A DNA stretch of 64,000 nt, taken from Halichondria panicea. Taxonomy: Eukaryota > Porifera > Demospongiae > Suberitida > Halichondriidae. This document shows, in pieces, positions 49,982 to 61,492 of the stretch (position 1 is its first letter; each line of letters opens with the position of its first letter). The stretch lies in NCBI RefSeq assembly GCF_963675165.1, contig NC_087392.1:1441001-1505000 (forward strand), given 5' to 3'. The position numbers and the translations under genes are program-made. A model generated the notes under the pieces. The model ran no database searches and was not told the DNA's origin. It saw only the letters and a program-made list of their open reading frames with translations.

Positions 49982-52899
49982 GTGTATGTTGTTGCTTGAC
50001 AGGTAGACACACAGGACAGTCAGCACGCACACAGTTCCTCCAGTGATTGATGAGCTGACGAGACGTGGCACAGTGTGTATCTGTATATCGATACAAGGGC
50101 ATAAACACATCAAATACAGTACATACATGTGTATACATTGTATGTGTAGTGTATATGTACTCGTTCTAAGTTTGTGCTTTAATTTACTGTACGAGCTTGA
50201 AAAGCGAACAGTTTGGTAAGCTGCGAGTTCCTAAAATATAATCATGCAATAATCTGTAGCATTGAGAAAACGTCATGTACATGTACATGTACGTGCTGTT
50301 AGTCCTGATTTACGTGCACTTACAGGTGCAGGATCTTCCTGCCTGACACTCAGTCATGTGATTGAGCACACTCTTCATGGTATTGCAGTGTAGGAGGGTA
50401 CACGGCCGATAGTCACCGCTCGCCTGTTGATCTCTCTCGCACTTGTCAGCATGGAGTAGGAGCACCAACTGCTGTTGAATCTGCTTCCTCTTCTCAGGGT
50501 CCAAGGTCTGGTTAGGGGGAGCCCCCGGTGGTAGCTTGTTTCCGCCGCCGTGGATGGATCCAGGAGGGGGTGGGGTGGGGACATGGTGGTTAGGCATCCC
50601 CCCAGTTGCTTGAGAGGTTGTCTGCTGTTGCTGCTGTTGCTGCTGCTGCTGATTCTGAGACAATAGATTATCATCAACCTGCAGAAACATTCGGTTTTGA
50701 AAAAACAGTTCATAAAGCTGAAATTCAAACTCAGGACTTACAAACGAATACACACTGCACACACGTATTGTATACGTACAGTACATGTGTGTGACTAAAA
50801 TTTACACACACAGTACATGTACACACGACGTACATACTATAATTATGCAGGCGATAATTGTACTGTACACACACGTACTACATGTAAAATCGGAACAGGC
50901 TGTATATCACGAAAATTTCTTTATAAATGCTATTATAGACTCACAGAAGTCATTCCCTGCATGTTGGTGCGTCCTGGGAGAGAAGGGGTCCCACCAGTTG
51001 AGCCTGGCAGGGCATTGTTGGGCGTGGTCTGCTGAAAAGTGGGGGGGGCTTGGGATACAGCTCCACCTAGAAGAGGGCCACTGCTCTGAGGGATGCCTGT
51101 ACAAACACAAAAAGTAGTATATAAAATTATCACAATGACAATATATAATGCCATCCACCTAAAAATGTTCAGCCAAGAAGACCAGATATACATGTAGCTG
51201 AAAGAGTACTTGCACTAGCTACTGTATACTAAATCTAACAAAAAGAAGTGCGTATTGTACAATACATTATACGTACAGCTTACAAAAGTCAATATAGGCA
51301 ACTCAAAGAAAAATTATAGCAAACACGTTGTCACTCACCTTGATGTGGCTGTTGTTCACTGTTGAAAGAAGAGTCATTCTGAGCTATTGGTACACCCTGG
51401 GAGGTTGCTGGATTGCCAGCGACTGGAACCGGTGGCTGACTCATAGCATTACTCTGCTGCATATGAAACGTCTGCTTGGGAGTTGGAGCGAATCCACGGT
51501 GATTGGTTTGGATCTGATTCTGAGGTGGTCCCACGTTGTACATTGCTCCAGGAGGTCTGCCGTGCATCATTCCACTAGGGTTGGCCATTCTCATCCCAGG
51601 ACTCATTACTTGCTGGCCACCAGGTGACATGTGCACCTGTCTTCTTGTTCTGTGCTGCTGAACGTAGTTGTACTGGGCTTGCATTTGAGGGTGCATGTCC
51701 TGAAGGCTCATCTGTGAAACCATTCTAGGCCATTCTATTTGTCCACCGTCCATTAGCATCCCTGGGTGGTTAACGTAACGTGTCATTGCAGCTCGCATCG
51801 GTCCCATCATTCCTCCGCCTTGTTGTAATTGCATCTGACCAGGCATTCCGGCATATATTCCAGGGTTGTACATCCCAGGATGACCACCTTGGTAGCCTTG
51901 AGGCATCGCCATTCTCGTTCCAGGACTAAGGTACATGGGAGCCCCATCCACCTTTCCAGACATATAAGATAAATTAGTCATCATTGGAGTTCTGATCATC
52001 GGGTCAAAGTTTTGCATCGAGCTCGAGGGTGCCATGGATACAATTCTGTAAGCAGGGGTGGAGCTGACTGACGGTAGGGCAGGTGTGGGGTCAGCTAAAG
52101 TGCTGACCGCTATCGGTTGAGGGCTCGGAGCGTTGCCCGAAGCATTGTAACTGGAATACATCGAGGAATTGACATCTCCACGAGGGCTGTTGGTGTACAT
52201 GTTAATGGTGGCATTCGGAGTAGCGTGGTTCATAGAGGGTGGCTGCGTTTGAGGAGGTGTAGCACTATAAGGGGTGGGTACTTGACTCGCAACAGGTGGT
52301 GTGACACTTGGGGAGACGTTGGACCTTTGATGATTCTGAGTTGGAGTGAGAGTGACAGAGGCGTTCGGAACATTCTGCTGCTGAAGAGATAGAGAAGGGT
52401 TTGCATTTAAGGTCGAATTAACGAGACCACTCGTATCGTTCCCAGCAAGACCGTCCAGAGAGGAGAGATCGGGTAGGTTGTCTAAATCGTTCCGAAACTG
52501 ACTCAGCACTTCTGCAGTGAGAGTAAAATACATTGTTACGTACATGTGTGTGTCAGTGTGGAGGTAATTGCACTACAAAGGGGGATACAGGTAGCTGCCT
52601 GTGAAGGATGAGGATTCTTTGTTTAGTAGAACAGCTTGATTTCTTGAACAACACTGTAGCCAGTTAGCTACTGAGCGTTTATCACGCAGCAAACACAAGC
52701 TATCGTTATTACGAAATGAAACTGGCCGTACCGTTTTAATTTTAATGAGCAGGTCTTCCGTTTCCATTCCGTTTCGACACAAACGTTTTACAGTACGGAA
52801 CGGGAACTTTTATTTGAGGGCTACTGTATACATATCACAATACATAATTATAATACCATCCACAATTTGCAGCCAGAAAAGAGTACTTGTATATTATAG

Positions 52900-53039
52900 T
52901 TAAACAATGGCCTCGAGTGGTACTGGTATATTGATTTACACACGAGAGTAATCTGATAAACCACGAGGCGCAGCCGAGTTGGTTTATCTGATTACTCGAG
53001 CGTGTAAAGCAAATATACCACGAGAGGCCATAGTTTAAC
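52900..53039. mobile_element. Palindromic ~140-bp foldback element
   Basis: GTTAAACAATGGCCTCGAGT at the left pairs with AGAGGCCATAGTTTAAC at the right. The arms run about 60 bp to a small centre (GAGGCGCAGCCGAG). It is not present in fragment B. Confidence 0.8.
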
Positions 53040-53740
53040 TGGCTTGTACTATGTTTAGAACTGTACTACTATGTTTAGCTACTTCCTGTCATGCTTCTTC
53101 AATGAATATGCTTACAACTACTGTTTGCCGTCACTGTTGCTATAGCTATGCAATGAATTTGCTATCATTAATTTTTTAAAAAGCGATGGCTGATTCAAGC
53201 AAGCGTCTATGATTCAAGCAAGCAATTGTGAAGGCTGTGTTTCTGCATCTTTATAGAAGGCTCTTCAAGAAAGTACACTGGTGCTACTTGTCTACAAAGA
53301 GTGCAAATGTACCCGAAAATATCATTCCACAAGCCTACTATACTGCACTGTACTGGCCCAGTGCAGTGCAGTCTCTTTAGTCTGAGGAATTGTGAAGGAA
53401 CCAGATAAACACTTGGCAGTCTGGACCCTTCTTACTGCCATGCAGCAATGTAATAAGCAGGTTGTGACAACCAATGTTGAAAGTTGGAAAAAAAAACACA
53501 AACAAACCAGTATCGTTTACGAGTTCTTCCAAATTTGCCTCCCTTTTTGGAACTATTTATCGCTCGAACTTGGCTCTTTTTATGTTGACTAAAATCATTA
53601 GTAGTCTGTTTTGTATTGAATTCTCTCTAGCTCTAATATTGATTGAATTGAGTAGTGTGTCATTGTTTTAATTGAAACAGTGTGTCAATTTTGTTGCAAA
53701 GGTGGGATACTGTATTCAGTTCTAGCTGTACATGTAGTTT

Positions 53741-53807
53741 GACCACAAGCCATGGTATATGGCAGTTATACACTAGGGTATAACTGCCATATACCATGGC
53801 TGTAGTC
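53741..53807. repeat. Near-perfect hairpin, ~29-bp stem and 8-nt loop
   Basis: The left arm 53741-53770 and right arm 53779-53807 contain a perfect core (AGCCATGGTATATGGCAGTT and its complement) with loop CACTAGGG. The size resembles a small-RNA precursor, but a tiny foldback element is just as likely. Confidence 0.7.
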
Positions 53808-55052
53808 AGACAGGTTGTATAAGTAGTATAAACTACAACTGAAGCCTTTGATCTTTGGTGCAACCATAGTACAAAGCTATATATTGTATGGTAAAACAAA
53901 ATAGTACATAATTATTATTGTATAATACAAATTTAACTTAGCAAAGACATTATACGTACAGCTCTACAAAAGTCAATAAGCAGCTTATAGCAAACACGTT
54001 GTCACTCACCTTGATTTTGCTGTTGTCCACTGTTGAAAGAAGAGTCATTCTGAGCCATTGGTACACCCTGGGAGGTTGCTGGATTGCTAGCGACTGGAAC
54101 TGGAACTGGTGGCTGACTCATAGTATTACTCTGCTGCATATGAGACGTCTGCTCAGGAGTTGGAGTAAATCCACAGTGATTGGCTTGAATCTGATTCTGA
54201 GGCGGTCCCACGTTGTACATTGCTCCAGGAGGTCTGCCGTGCATCATTCCACTAGGGTTGGCCATTCTCATCCCAGGACTCTGGCCACCAGGTGACATGT
54301 GCACCTGTCTTCTCATCCCGGGATGCATTCCAGGGTTCATGTGCACAGGGTTTTGCATTGTTCTGTGCTGCTGAACGTAGTTGTACTGGGCTCGCATTTG
54401 AGGGTGCATGCCCTGAGGGCTCATCTGTGGGACCATTCCAGGCCGTCTTATTTGTTCATCGTCCATCGGCATCCCTGGGTGGTTAATGTGATGTGTCATT
54501 GCAGCTCGCATCGGTCCTATCATTTCTCTGCCTTGCATCTGACCGGGCATTCCGGCATACATTCCAGGGTGGTACATCCCAGGATGACCACCTTGATAGC
54601 CTTGAGGCATCGCCATTCTCGTTTCAGGGCTAGGGTATATGGGAGCCCCACTCATCATTCCAGGCATAAAGGATAAATTAGTCATCATTGGAGTTCTGAC
54701 CATCGGGTCAAAGTTTTGCATCGAGCTCGAGGGTGCCATGGACACAATTCCGTGAGCAGGGGTGGAGCTGACTGACAGTAGGGCAGGTGTGGGGTCAGCT
54801 AAAGTGCTGATCGCTATCGGTTGAGGGCTCGGAGCGCCGCCTGAAGCATTGTAACTGGAATACATTGAGGAATTGACGTCTCCACGAGGGCTGTTGTTGT
54901 ACATGTTAATGGTGGCATTCGAAGTAGTGTTGTTCGTAGAGGGTGGCTGCGTTTTAAGGAAGTGTTTTGAGGAGGTGTAGCACTATAGGGGGTGGATACT
55001 TGACTCGCAACAAGTGGTGGACATTTGGGGAGACATTGGACCTTTGATGATT

Positions 55053-55456
55053 CCGCAGTACACTGTACAGTACTAGTAGCAGACAAGAATTTCAAAAAAT
55101 AAGTACAAAATAGAGCAATTAATTGTCTTGTAGCTTCCACTAGAACTAGCTATTTCTCTCTAACTTGTTCATTTCCCAACAAAATAATGGTAGCCATTTT
55201 CTGTTTTCTTTCTCAGACCGAGTTGTCTCTAAAATAACGCGATCTGGCAAAGCACTAGCTTCGAATCCAGGCCTATATAATTTTGCCAGGCCCAAACTTA
55301 TTATCCCCATAACAATTATTATTAGCAAAAATAATTATTAATCTGAGAAACTGCACACAAAATAAACCGTTGCTCTTCCAACACAAAACAATGACATTCA
55401 TAAGAAGTCTACAAAAGAGTTCGACTAGCTCTAAGTGAATCCAGATGAGTGGCTGA
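55053..55456. other. CBP promoter scrap joined to AIFM1 3' flank
   Basis: About 55120-55205 matches the CBP/AMDHD2 promoter (about 20600-20690), including CATTTTCTGTTTT. The rest is AIFM1 3' flank. AMDHD2 is missing at this junction. Confidence 0.75.
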
Positions 55457-58400
55457 TCACACCTCAGTCTCTTCGTGTATCTTAAACTTGGCTGACAGTG
55501 ACCCAATATCTTCATTAGCCTTCTCTTCAGCTATGATCTGGACAGAACAGAGTACAGTAGTCAACAACAAGTACCAGTGTACAATACAGCTCTACCTGTT
55601 TCGCCAGATTCATCTTTCCAAACAGATTCCATGTGAGGACTCCAACTATTTTGCCGTCTGGTTTGTTGAGATAAAACACTACCCCTTTAGAATAATCATC
55701 CACAGGCAACTCGGATTCCTGAGATAAAGTGATAAAATTGTTAGTATAGTGTGTGTGTGCAGTTTAATAATTGTACAGTTTTAACCGCTTAAACGTAGCA
55801 GATCTCAGTACAGCACAACTATACACCCACCTCACTGGTCTTCCTAGCCCATACGCCCACTGTGGGGAGTTTGCTGTCAACCAGGCCCGTGGCTTCAAAC
55901 CCAACCTCGGGGCCGACATCACTCCTGCACGAGAACCAATAGAGTTCAAACACATCATAATTATCATAAAGCAATTACATTCATGTACAAGCCTGACACC
56001 ACACTGACCTGACCTCATGCACGTCATCAACTCTTGACGTCATGTATATACATGATCACACGTGTATGATAATAGTCATTAATTAGTTTGTTCAGCTATT
56101 AAAATTAACCAGTACAGATTGTCAATAGCCGATAACTTACCAAAACATGGACTGGTGTGTGAATCTGTTGTGCTCCCCTGTCATGTTCTCTCCCGCCAGA
56201 CGACCGCTTACGTTGGCATGGTCGTGATGCTCCACCCTCCTCCGTCCGAGGTAGGGGTCAAAGAAACAGGCCGCATCTCCAGCCTGTAAGGAACAGTATA
56301 TGTACATATAAAACAACGCCATCTAGCATGTATGTGAGGGGCACATTCAGTAGAGTGCATTTCTAGAAGTGGATTGTCTAGGCTTTCAAACGTTAGGCTC
56401 AGTATGATATAGAGCTCTTGAATTGTAGAGGGAGCAGATAGGAAATGACAGAAGTACTCAGTACTGTGTTTAAGCTCACCGCCCAGATATCTGAACAGGC
56501 CTGCAACTCAGAGTTAACTCTGTATCCTCCAAACTGTGGGTCTGTCTCCAATTTAGCCGACTTGGATAGCTCCGTGTTGGGCTGAAGACCCACGGCAACC
56601 ACCACATGATCAGCTGTAAGCTGTGTGTGAGCGCGCGTGTGTGTGTGTGTGGTAAAATAAGTGTAATGCAAATTGTATGTCAATTAGTGTGTTGTTTGAC
56701 ACTGTGCAACATTTTCATGTATATGCACATGCATAGACACTTGTCCTATGTTCAGAGGCTCACTAGATATAATATTCATATACTCACTTCTTCTCCATTG
56801 GACAGAGTGACCTTGACCTTCCCCTCCTCCACACCAGCCTTGGAGATGAGTGTCCCAGGGTGTACAGCCACACCCACCTTGCGAACTTTATCAGTGGTCC
56901 ACTTACAGAGGTCAGACGGTAGAACCAGCCCGAGGTTACCGCCCTCAGGAAACACCTGCGTCACTGACAATCCACGCCCCTTTCCTAGAGAACAAATATT
57001 AGCCATCATAATTATCAGTACTGCCGATACGTAGTAAACAATTCTACGAGCGTCAACCATACACAGACAAAGTTAATACACTCCATTTCTAAGCTGGGGC
57101 CTCCATGTACATGTCCAGCATAATAATAAAGCATAATATTAAACCCACAATGCAATGAATGCTCTATCTAACTCAGTTCAACATAGAGAGAAAGTACTAT
57201 TGAACACACCTCTGCTGGCCATCCCGACTGCGAGCTCACTGCCGAGGAACCCTCCTCCCACCACCAGAATAGACTCCACACTGCTGGCCACTTTGTCCAG
57301 GGATAGGTAATCTGGGATCTGAAAGGATTCAATCAATAATATTGCTACTTGTGACTAACCACAACATACTGTTCTGTATAGAGACACTCTCTCCTTGAGA
57401 TCAGCTGAGGCTTCAGAGAATATCGGGAGGTTCCTTGGCCGGCCACCAGTCGCTAGAAGACATTTGTCGTATGTGATCTCTGATCCATTCTCAAATTGGA
57501 TTGTTTTCGTAGTGGGGTTGAGGCCAACCGCCTGTTGTTAAAAATGTGTCAGTAGAGGACAGTATATAGGCTGTGTTTGAGCTCTTACCTTTGTTCCAGT
57601 GAGGACAGCCACACCTCCATTCTCTTTACCGGGCAGTTCTTTAGGATCACAAAAGTTCCATTTGTACAGTGGGCTATAGAGACGACACAATAATAAGACA
57701 ACCAGAACCCAAATTACGGTCGCTCAATTATGCTAAAAGTACTGTTTGCATAGGCCCTAAAGCGAGAATTTCGACTATTGATAACTTGAGCTCTAGTGAT
57801 GCAATTTTCAATTTTTGCGAAGCCATGAACACTAGCAAAGTTCACAAATGGTAATTTGATGTAATACAGTATGGGCCGACACTTACTCCACAAGCTTGCC
57901 ACCACTCCAAGAGGCCTTGAATTTAAGCTGTTTTGTAGCTTCGTGATCTTCATACAACCAGAGCTGCTTGGAGAGAGGGGGCCTACTGTATGGAGTGTAC
58001 GTCTCCTCTCCTATGATGAGGACCTGTTGTGTAGGATAGACAATATCACATCACTACTGGTTTCCCAACGATACCAAACATCGCCAAATCGTAGTACATG
58101 GTGATCTCTAAGTATGTGATCAGGGTAGTTATACTCAAAGTGGACGCTCTAAGTGATCAGGCAATAAAATTATTGGGTAAAGTGAAGCCTACAAACGTAG
58201 CAGTTAAGTACACACGCAGTAGAACTTTTTTCTCCTGTGGATAGCAAAACGAAAAACATAATAACACATAATAGACCTTTGCTTTAGGATCCTTTTCTCT
58301 GATTGCTTTGGCTGCTGCAAAAGAGGCTGTACCTGCTCCAACCAACACATAAGGTACATGTTCTGTGAGGAGATGATAACACATGAATGCAATATGTTGA

Positions 58401-58963
58401 ATAGCTTGGAACAATGCACACACAACAGGGTGGACAATTGACATACTAGGCAGCTCAAGTGCAGTCACATCAGGAGTCTTGATGAGGACATCACCAACTA
58501 CCTCTGTGGAAATAATAGGAGTAGAAGGGGGCGTGTCTGGTACTGAGGTGGGGGCTATCAACTTCTCTGCTTCAGCTGCAAATAGACCAGTCAATATGAT
58601 TATTAGTGGATATGGATGGGGGGTTAGCTCACCTTCGGGATGGGTGGCTCCAGCTTTACTGTACTCAGACACACGAGTCTGATTCATGCTTTTGATTCCA
58701 GCATTCTTCTGGTTACGATGAGATCGCCACATCTGCAATCGATGAGTGATATTTTAGCACCATGTTGGCTAGCTAGGCATACTCACAGCAAATGTGGTGA
58801 CCCCAGCAATTCCAACTCCTGCAGCTATGATAAGGTTCACGCTATTGCCTCCTCCGGCTCCAGCAGTGGAGGCAGCCCTCCTCCCATTGATGACACCTCC
58901 TCTCACTCCTCTCCCAGAGCGTACAGCCACTTGGAAAGAGCTTCTCCACAGACTTGTAGCCAT
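55457..58963 (-). CDS. AIFM1: Apoptosis-inducing factor 1, mitochondrial (FAD/NADH oxidoreductase)
   Basis: Fourteen exons: 58963-58787, 58732-58633, 58575-58447, 58362-58277, 58023-57887, 57673-57589, 57531-57370, 57318-57210, 56984-56788, 56620-56480, 56283-56141, 55924-55831, 55718-55596, 55537-55457. They sum to 1764 bp, 587 aa (human 613), with all phases consistent. The N-terminus is Arg/Ser-rich (mitochondrial targeting), followed by a hydrophobic segment [17 protein letters not shown] for the inner membrane. FAD-binding [42 protein letters not shown]-binding [41 protein letters not shown] and the AIF C-terminal domain ([20 protein letters not shown]) follow in order. It supports respiratory-chain assembly and, when released, caspase-independent death (family knowledge). 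It lies beside Death-domain genes, but the order may be accidental. Confidence 0.96.
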
Positions 58964-59175
58964 TTGTAGCGTGTGTATTCTAGTCTTTTGTTGTAGCTAG
59001 GAAGCCATCCAACACAAGAACATGTGGCTCCTAATATCCGATTAGAATACGGTATCTACATCTTATTGCCTCAATACACAACCGCCCTCTCACTCAGCAA
59101 TAATTATCATTGGACACACAAAAATAATACAAGTAGGCTATAAACATGGGGCATACATAGGAAGAAAAATGTACA

Positions 59176-61229
59176 TTAAATGTTATTGTCCGACAAGCCG
59201 TAGTCATCGACGTCTTCTTCCTTGTTATTAGTGTTGCCAGGGAAGGCCATATTTGTGACTGTCATATTAGCCTCCGTAGTGGGCAGGGCAGTTGTGGGCA
59301 TAGTTGTAGGTGCAGCAGTGGTTGAGGGAGGAGTGGTTGGGGGAGGGATGGTAGGAACGAAAGGTTGACACTTACCATAGTCGAAATTTTGTGGCATGAG
59401 GACACCACCGACTTCGTGGATGACTCCATTACTAGCAGGAATATCAGCGGTGGTGACAGCAATCTGATCACCGAGCTCACCCAGAAATAGTGTTCCATTC
59501 TCAGCTGCAAGAACTAGAAGTGATCGTGGTCCATTGTAATCGGTGAACAGACTGAAAGCACTCTGTCGGAGACCCAAAACTTGCGAGTAGTCCGTTTGTT
59601 TCGAGATGTGATACAAGATCAGATTTGTGAGAGGAACTCGCATGTAGCTAGTGAGACAGTTGAAGAGCTCGGGAGGAATATCTCTCTCAAACACATCGTT
59701 GGTTGGTGCAAAGACAGTGTGGGATGATGAGCTTTCGTTGAGAAAGTTGAATGTACCAGCAAACATCAGCGCTTCAACAAACATTGAGTATTGAGGGTCG
59801 TTTACCAAAATATTCGCAATCGTTTCGCTACCTGGCATAAGTACTCGGTTGACAATATGCAGTGTTCCGTTGAGTGTCTTGCAAGCATCAGGATTCTCAA
59901 TCCCAGCTCCATTTATGAACCTCATCTAAGTACCAAAAAAATGTGATCAGGTGATGCATACAAGACAAGACAACAAGAGACTTACCTCTCTAAACCGCAC
60001 TTCACTATTCGAGGAGTGTTTACTGCTAGCCTGATAAGTGATGACACTATAGTCTGGGAAATGAATTAGCGTAGAGTGTAGTGCTAATCCAATCACATTC
60101 ATAATTCTTGTCCTGTGTTGTAAGTCAGATTCGGAGACAATTCCAGTGATAATGTGATTCCCAACCAGCATGTCAATATCAGTCATGGAGAGCAGGTCAG
60201 GGTCGACCAGGTTAAACGCCTCGTTCGTGGGGGCAAAAACAGTTACCCCTGAATTATTTGAGTTGATTAGATCTCTATAAGAGCTCTGCTCAACAAATTC
60301 CAGAAATCGTGTCAAGTTTTGCAGCCTCAGGCAATCAGCAATGGACTCTCCAACAGCTGTATATACAAAGAAAATCGTTGTTATTTGTATTTTAAACTCA
60401 AACGCCTATAAATTATTATAAATGGAGTGTGAAATCAGTATTACAACTCAGGGATATGGACACTCAATTCATAATTAGCTGATGAAAGAGTGTGATCAGT
60501 TACGGCTACACTTATGTACCAAGAGGGCATCCAGTTGGTTCAGTATTGAGTGGAGTGTAGTGCTGCTGGTAGTAACTGTTGTAGTGTGATTTGGGTGCCA
60601 CAGGGCGTGTTTGGAACCCCGGACAGCAGTTGACACCGGACGTCTCGATAGTTTGATTCCGGTTGCTACACACACGAGTTGGCTGGCATATTAGTCTGCA
60701 GGGGGGGACAAGAACGCACCAAAATCAATAATTAATAGTATATTGCAATTAAAATCTTTATCAAGCTGTGTATCTATTAGTGTGCATATGGTCTAGTCTA
60801 CTACTAATACTTACTGACACTGCATCACCCAGCTGCCATAGTAGTTCTTCTCGTCGTACACCCAATTACAATACTTCCGATACTCATAGTCCACTTCATT
60901 TACTCGAAGGTTTCGAACAAATCGACATGTGTTTGGCCTGCACAAAGAACATGTATAGCATGCAGTAACCAGAGCTATTAAATTAGATATGTGAACAGGC
61001 TATTCAAGCAATTGGCTTACCCATAAACAAATGATGGAGCAGGAGAAACTACTTCTGTGAGTGTCTCGTAGGCTCCACAAGAGTTGGGCCTGAAACCAAA
61101 TGGAGGTCGACAAGCGGTCCCCACAAAACTGTCATATGGATTTTGCGATGCAGGCTTTGGAGTTGACCCTGCAGACAGATGCAAACAGCAGAGCAGTACT
61201 GCTGCTGATATAGCTATTTGGCCAGCCAT
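59176..61229 (-). CDS. Secreted EMI-like / twin FAS1 (fasciclin) matrix protein, paralog 1
   Basis: Five exons: 61229-61021, 60937-60815, 60695-60520, 60356-59986, 59925-59176. They sum to 1629 bp, 542 aa. A signal peptide (MAGQIAISAAVLLCCLHLSAG) leads into a Cys-rich region with CNWVY and VNCCPGF, resembling the EMI module of TGFBI/periostin. Two FAS1 domains follow: VTVFAPTNEAF with VGNHIITGIV, then HTVFAPTNDVF with LILYHISKQTD and ADIPASNGVIHEV. The tail is Thr/Pro-rich (probable O-glycosylation) and ends in an acidic stretch. Probably an extracellular matrix adhesion protein of the TGFBI/periostin/fasciclin type. The gene is a tandem paralog of the next one, with the same 209-bp first exon and same exon count. 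Confidence 0.88.
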
Positions 61230-61492
61230 GTTTGTGTCCCATCCGTGGTGGTGAGGCAGGCCTTATTGTGTTTTTGCGCAGGCCGCTGCAGACCGCAAAG
61301 GAAAGCCTTCATGCATTAGCCTTAGGGGGTGGGGCTGCTCTAGCGTGGGTGTTGTGTAAAATTCCTGATTTTTATTCAGATTTCACAACTTTATAATTTT
61401 CAAAGCATAACTTTTTATTCATGCAAAATTGGTATCCAAACATGAGCTTAATAAAATCAAGAAATCATGCAGCAGTTATTGTCAGTTCAATT
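61230..61492. other. Spacer between the two FAS1 genes
   Basis: About 260 bp that must hold the promoter of paralog 1 and the 3' end of paralog 2. No clear signal is visible apart from AT-rich DNA. Confidence 0.5.

Larger units (their letters stand above)
52512..54009. other. Spacer between exon 2 copies in fragment C, with unit-specific insertion
   Basis: Starts and ends like the spacer in fragment B (37563-38184), but about 1 kb (52880-53900) is extra. The extra DNA holds two hairpins (annotated) and no credible gene. Confidence 0.55.
46094..55052 (-). pseudogene. CBP 5'-half fragment C (exons 2', 2-5, 7-10)
   Basis: Exon matches: second exon 2 (about 55052-54010, truncated, frameshifted near 54960), exon 2 (52511-51339, open), exon 3 (51096-50945), exon 4 (50678-50324), exon 5 (50080-49982), exon 7 (48863-48764, acceptor lost as in B), exon 8 (48595-48521), exon 9 (46469-46388), exon 10 (46211-46094). 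Exons 1, 6 and 11-24 are absent. Exon 2 differs from the intact gene in many codons and lacks a block near 51640, yet stays open. The shared lesions with fragment B show both derive from one already damaged copy. Whether any transcript exists is unknown. Confidence 0.85.
39690..55060. repeat. Tandem segmental duplication, unit 2
   Basis: Same order as unit 1: AIFM1 3' part (here four exons), Roc/COR-Death copy 2, element cluster, CBP 5' fragment C with duplicated exon 2, promoter scrap. It then joins the complete AIFM1 gene. Unit-specific insertions lie at about 52880-53900. Confidence 0.9.
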
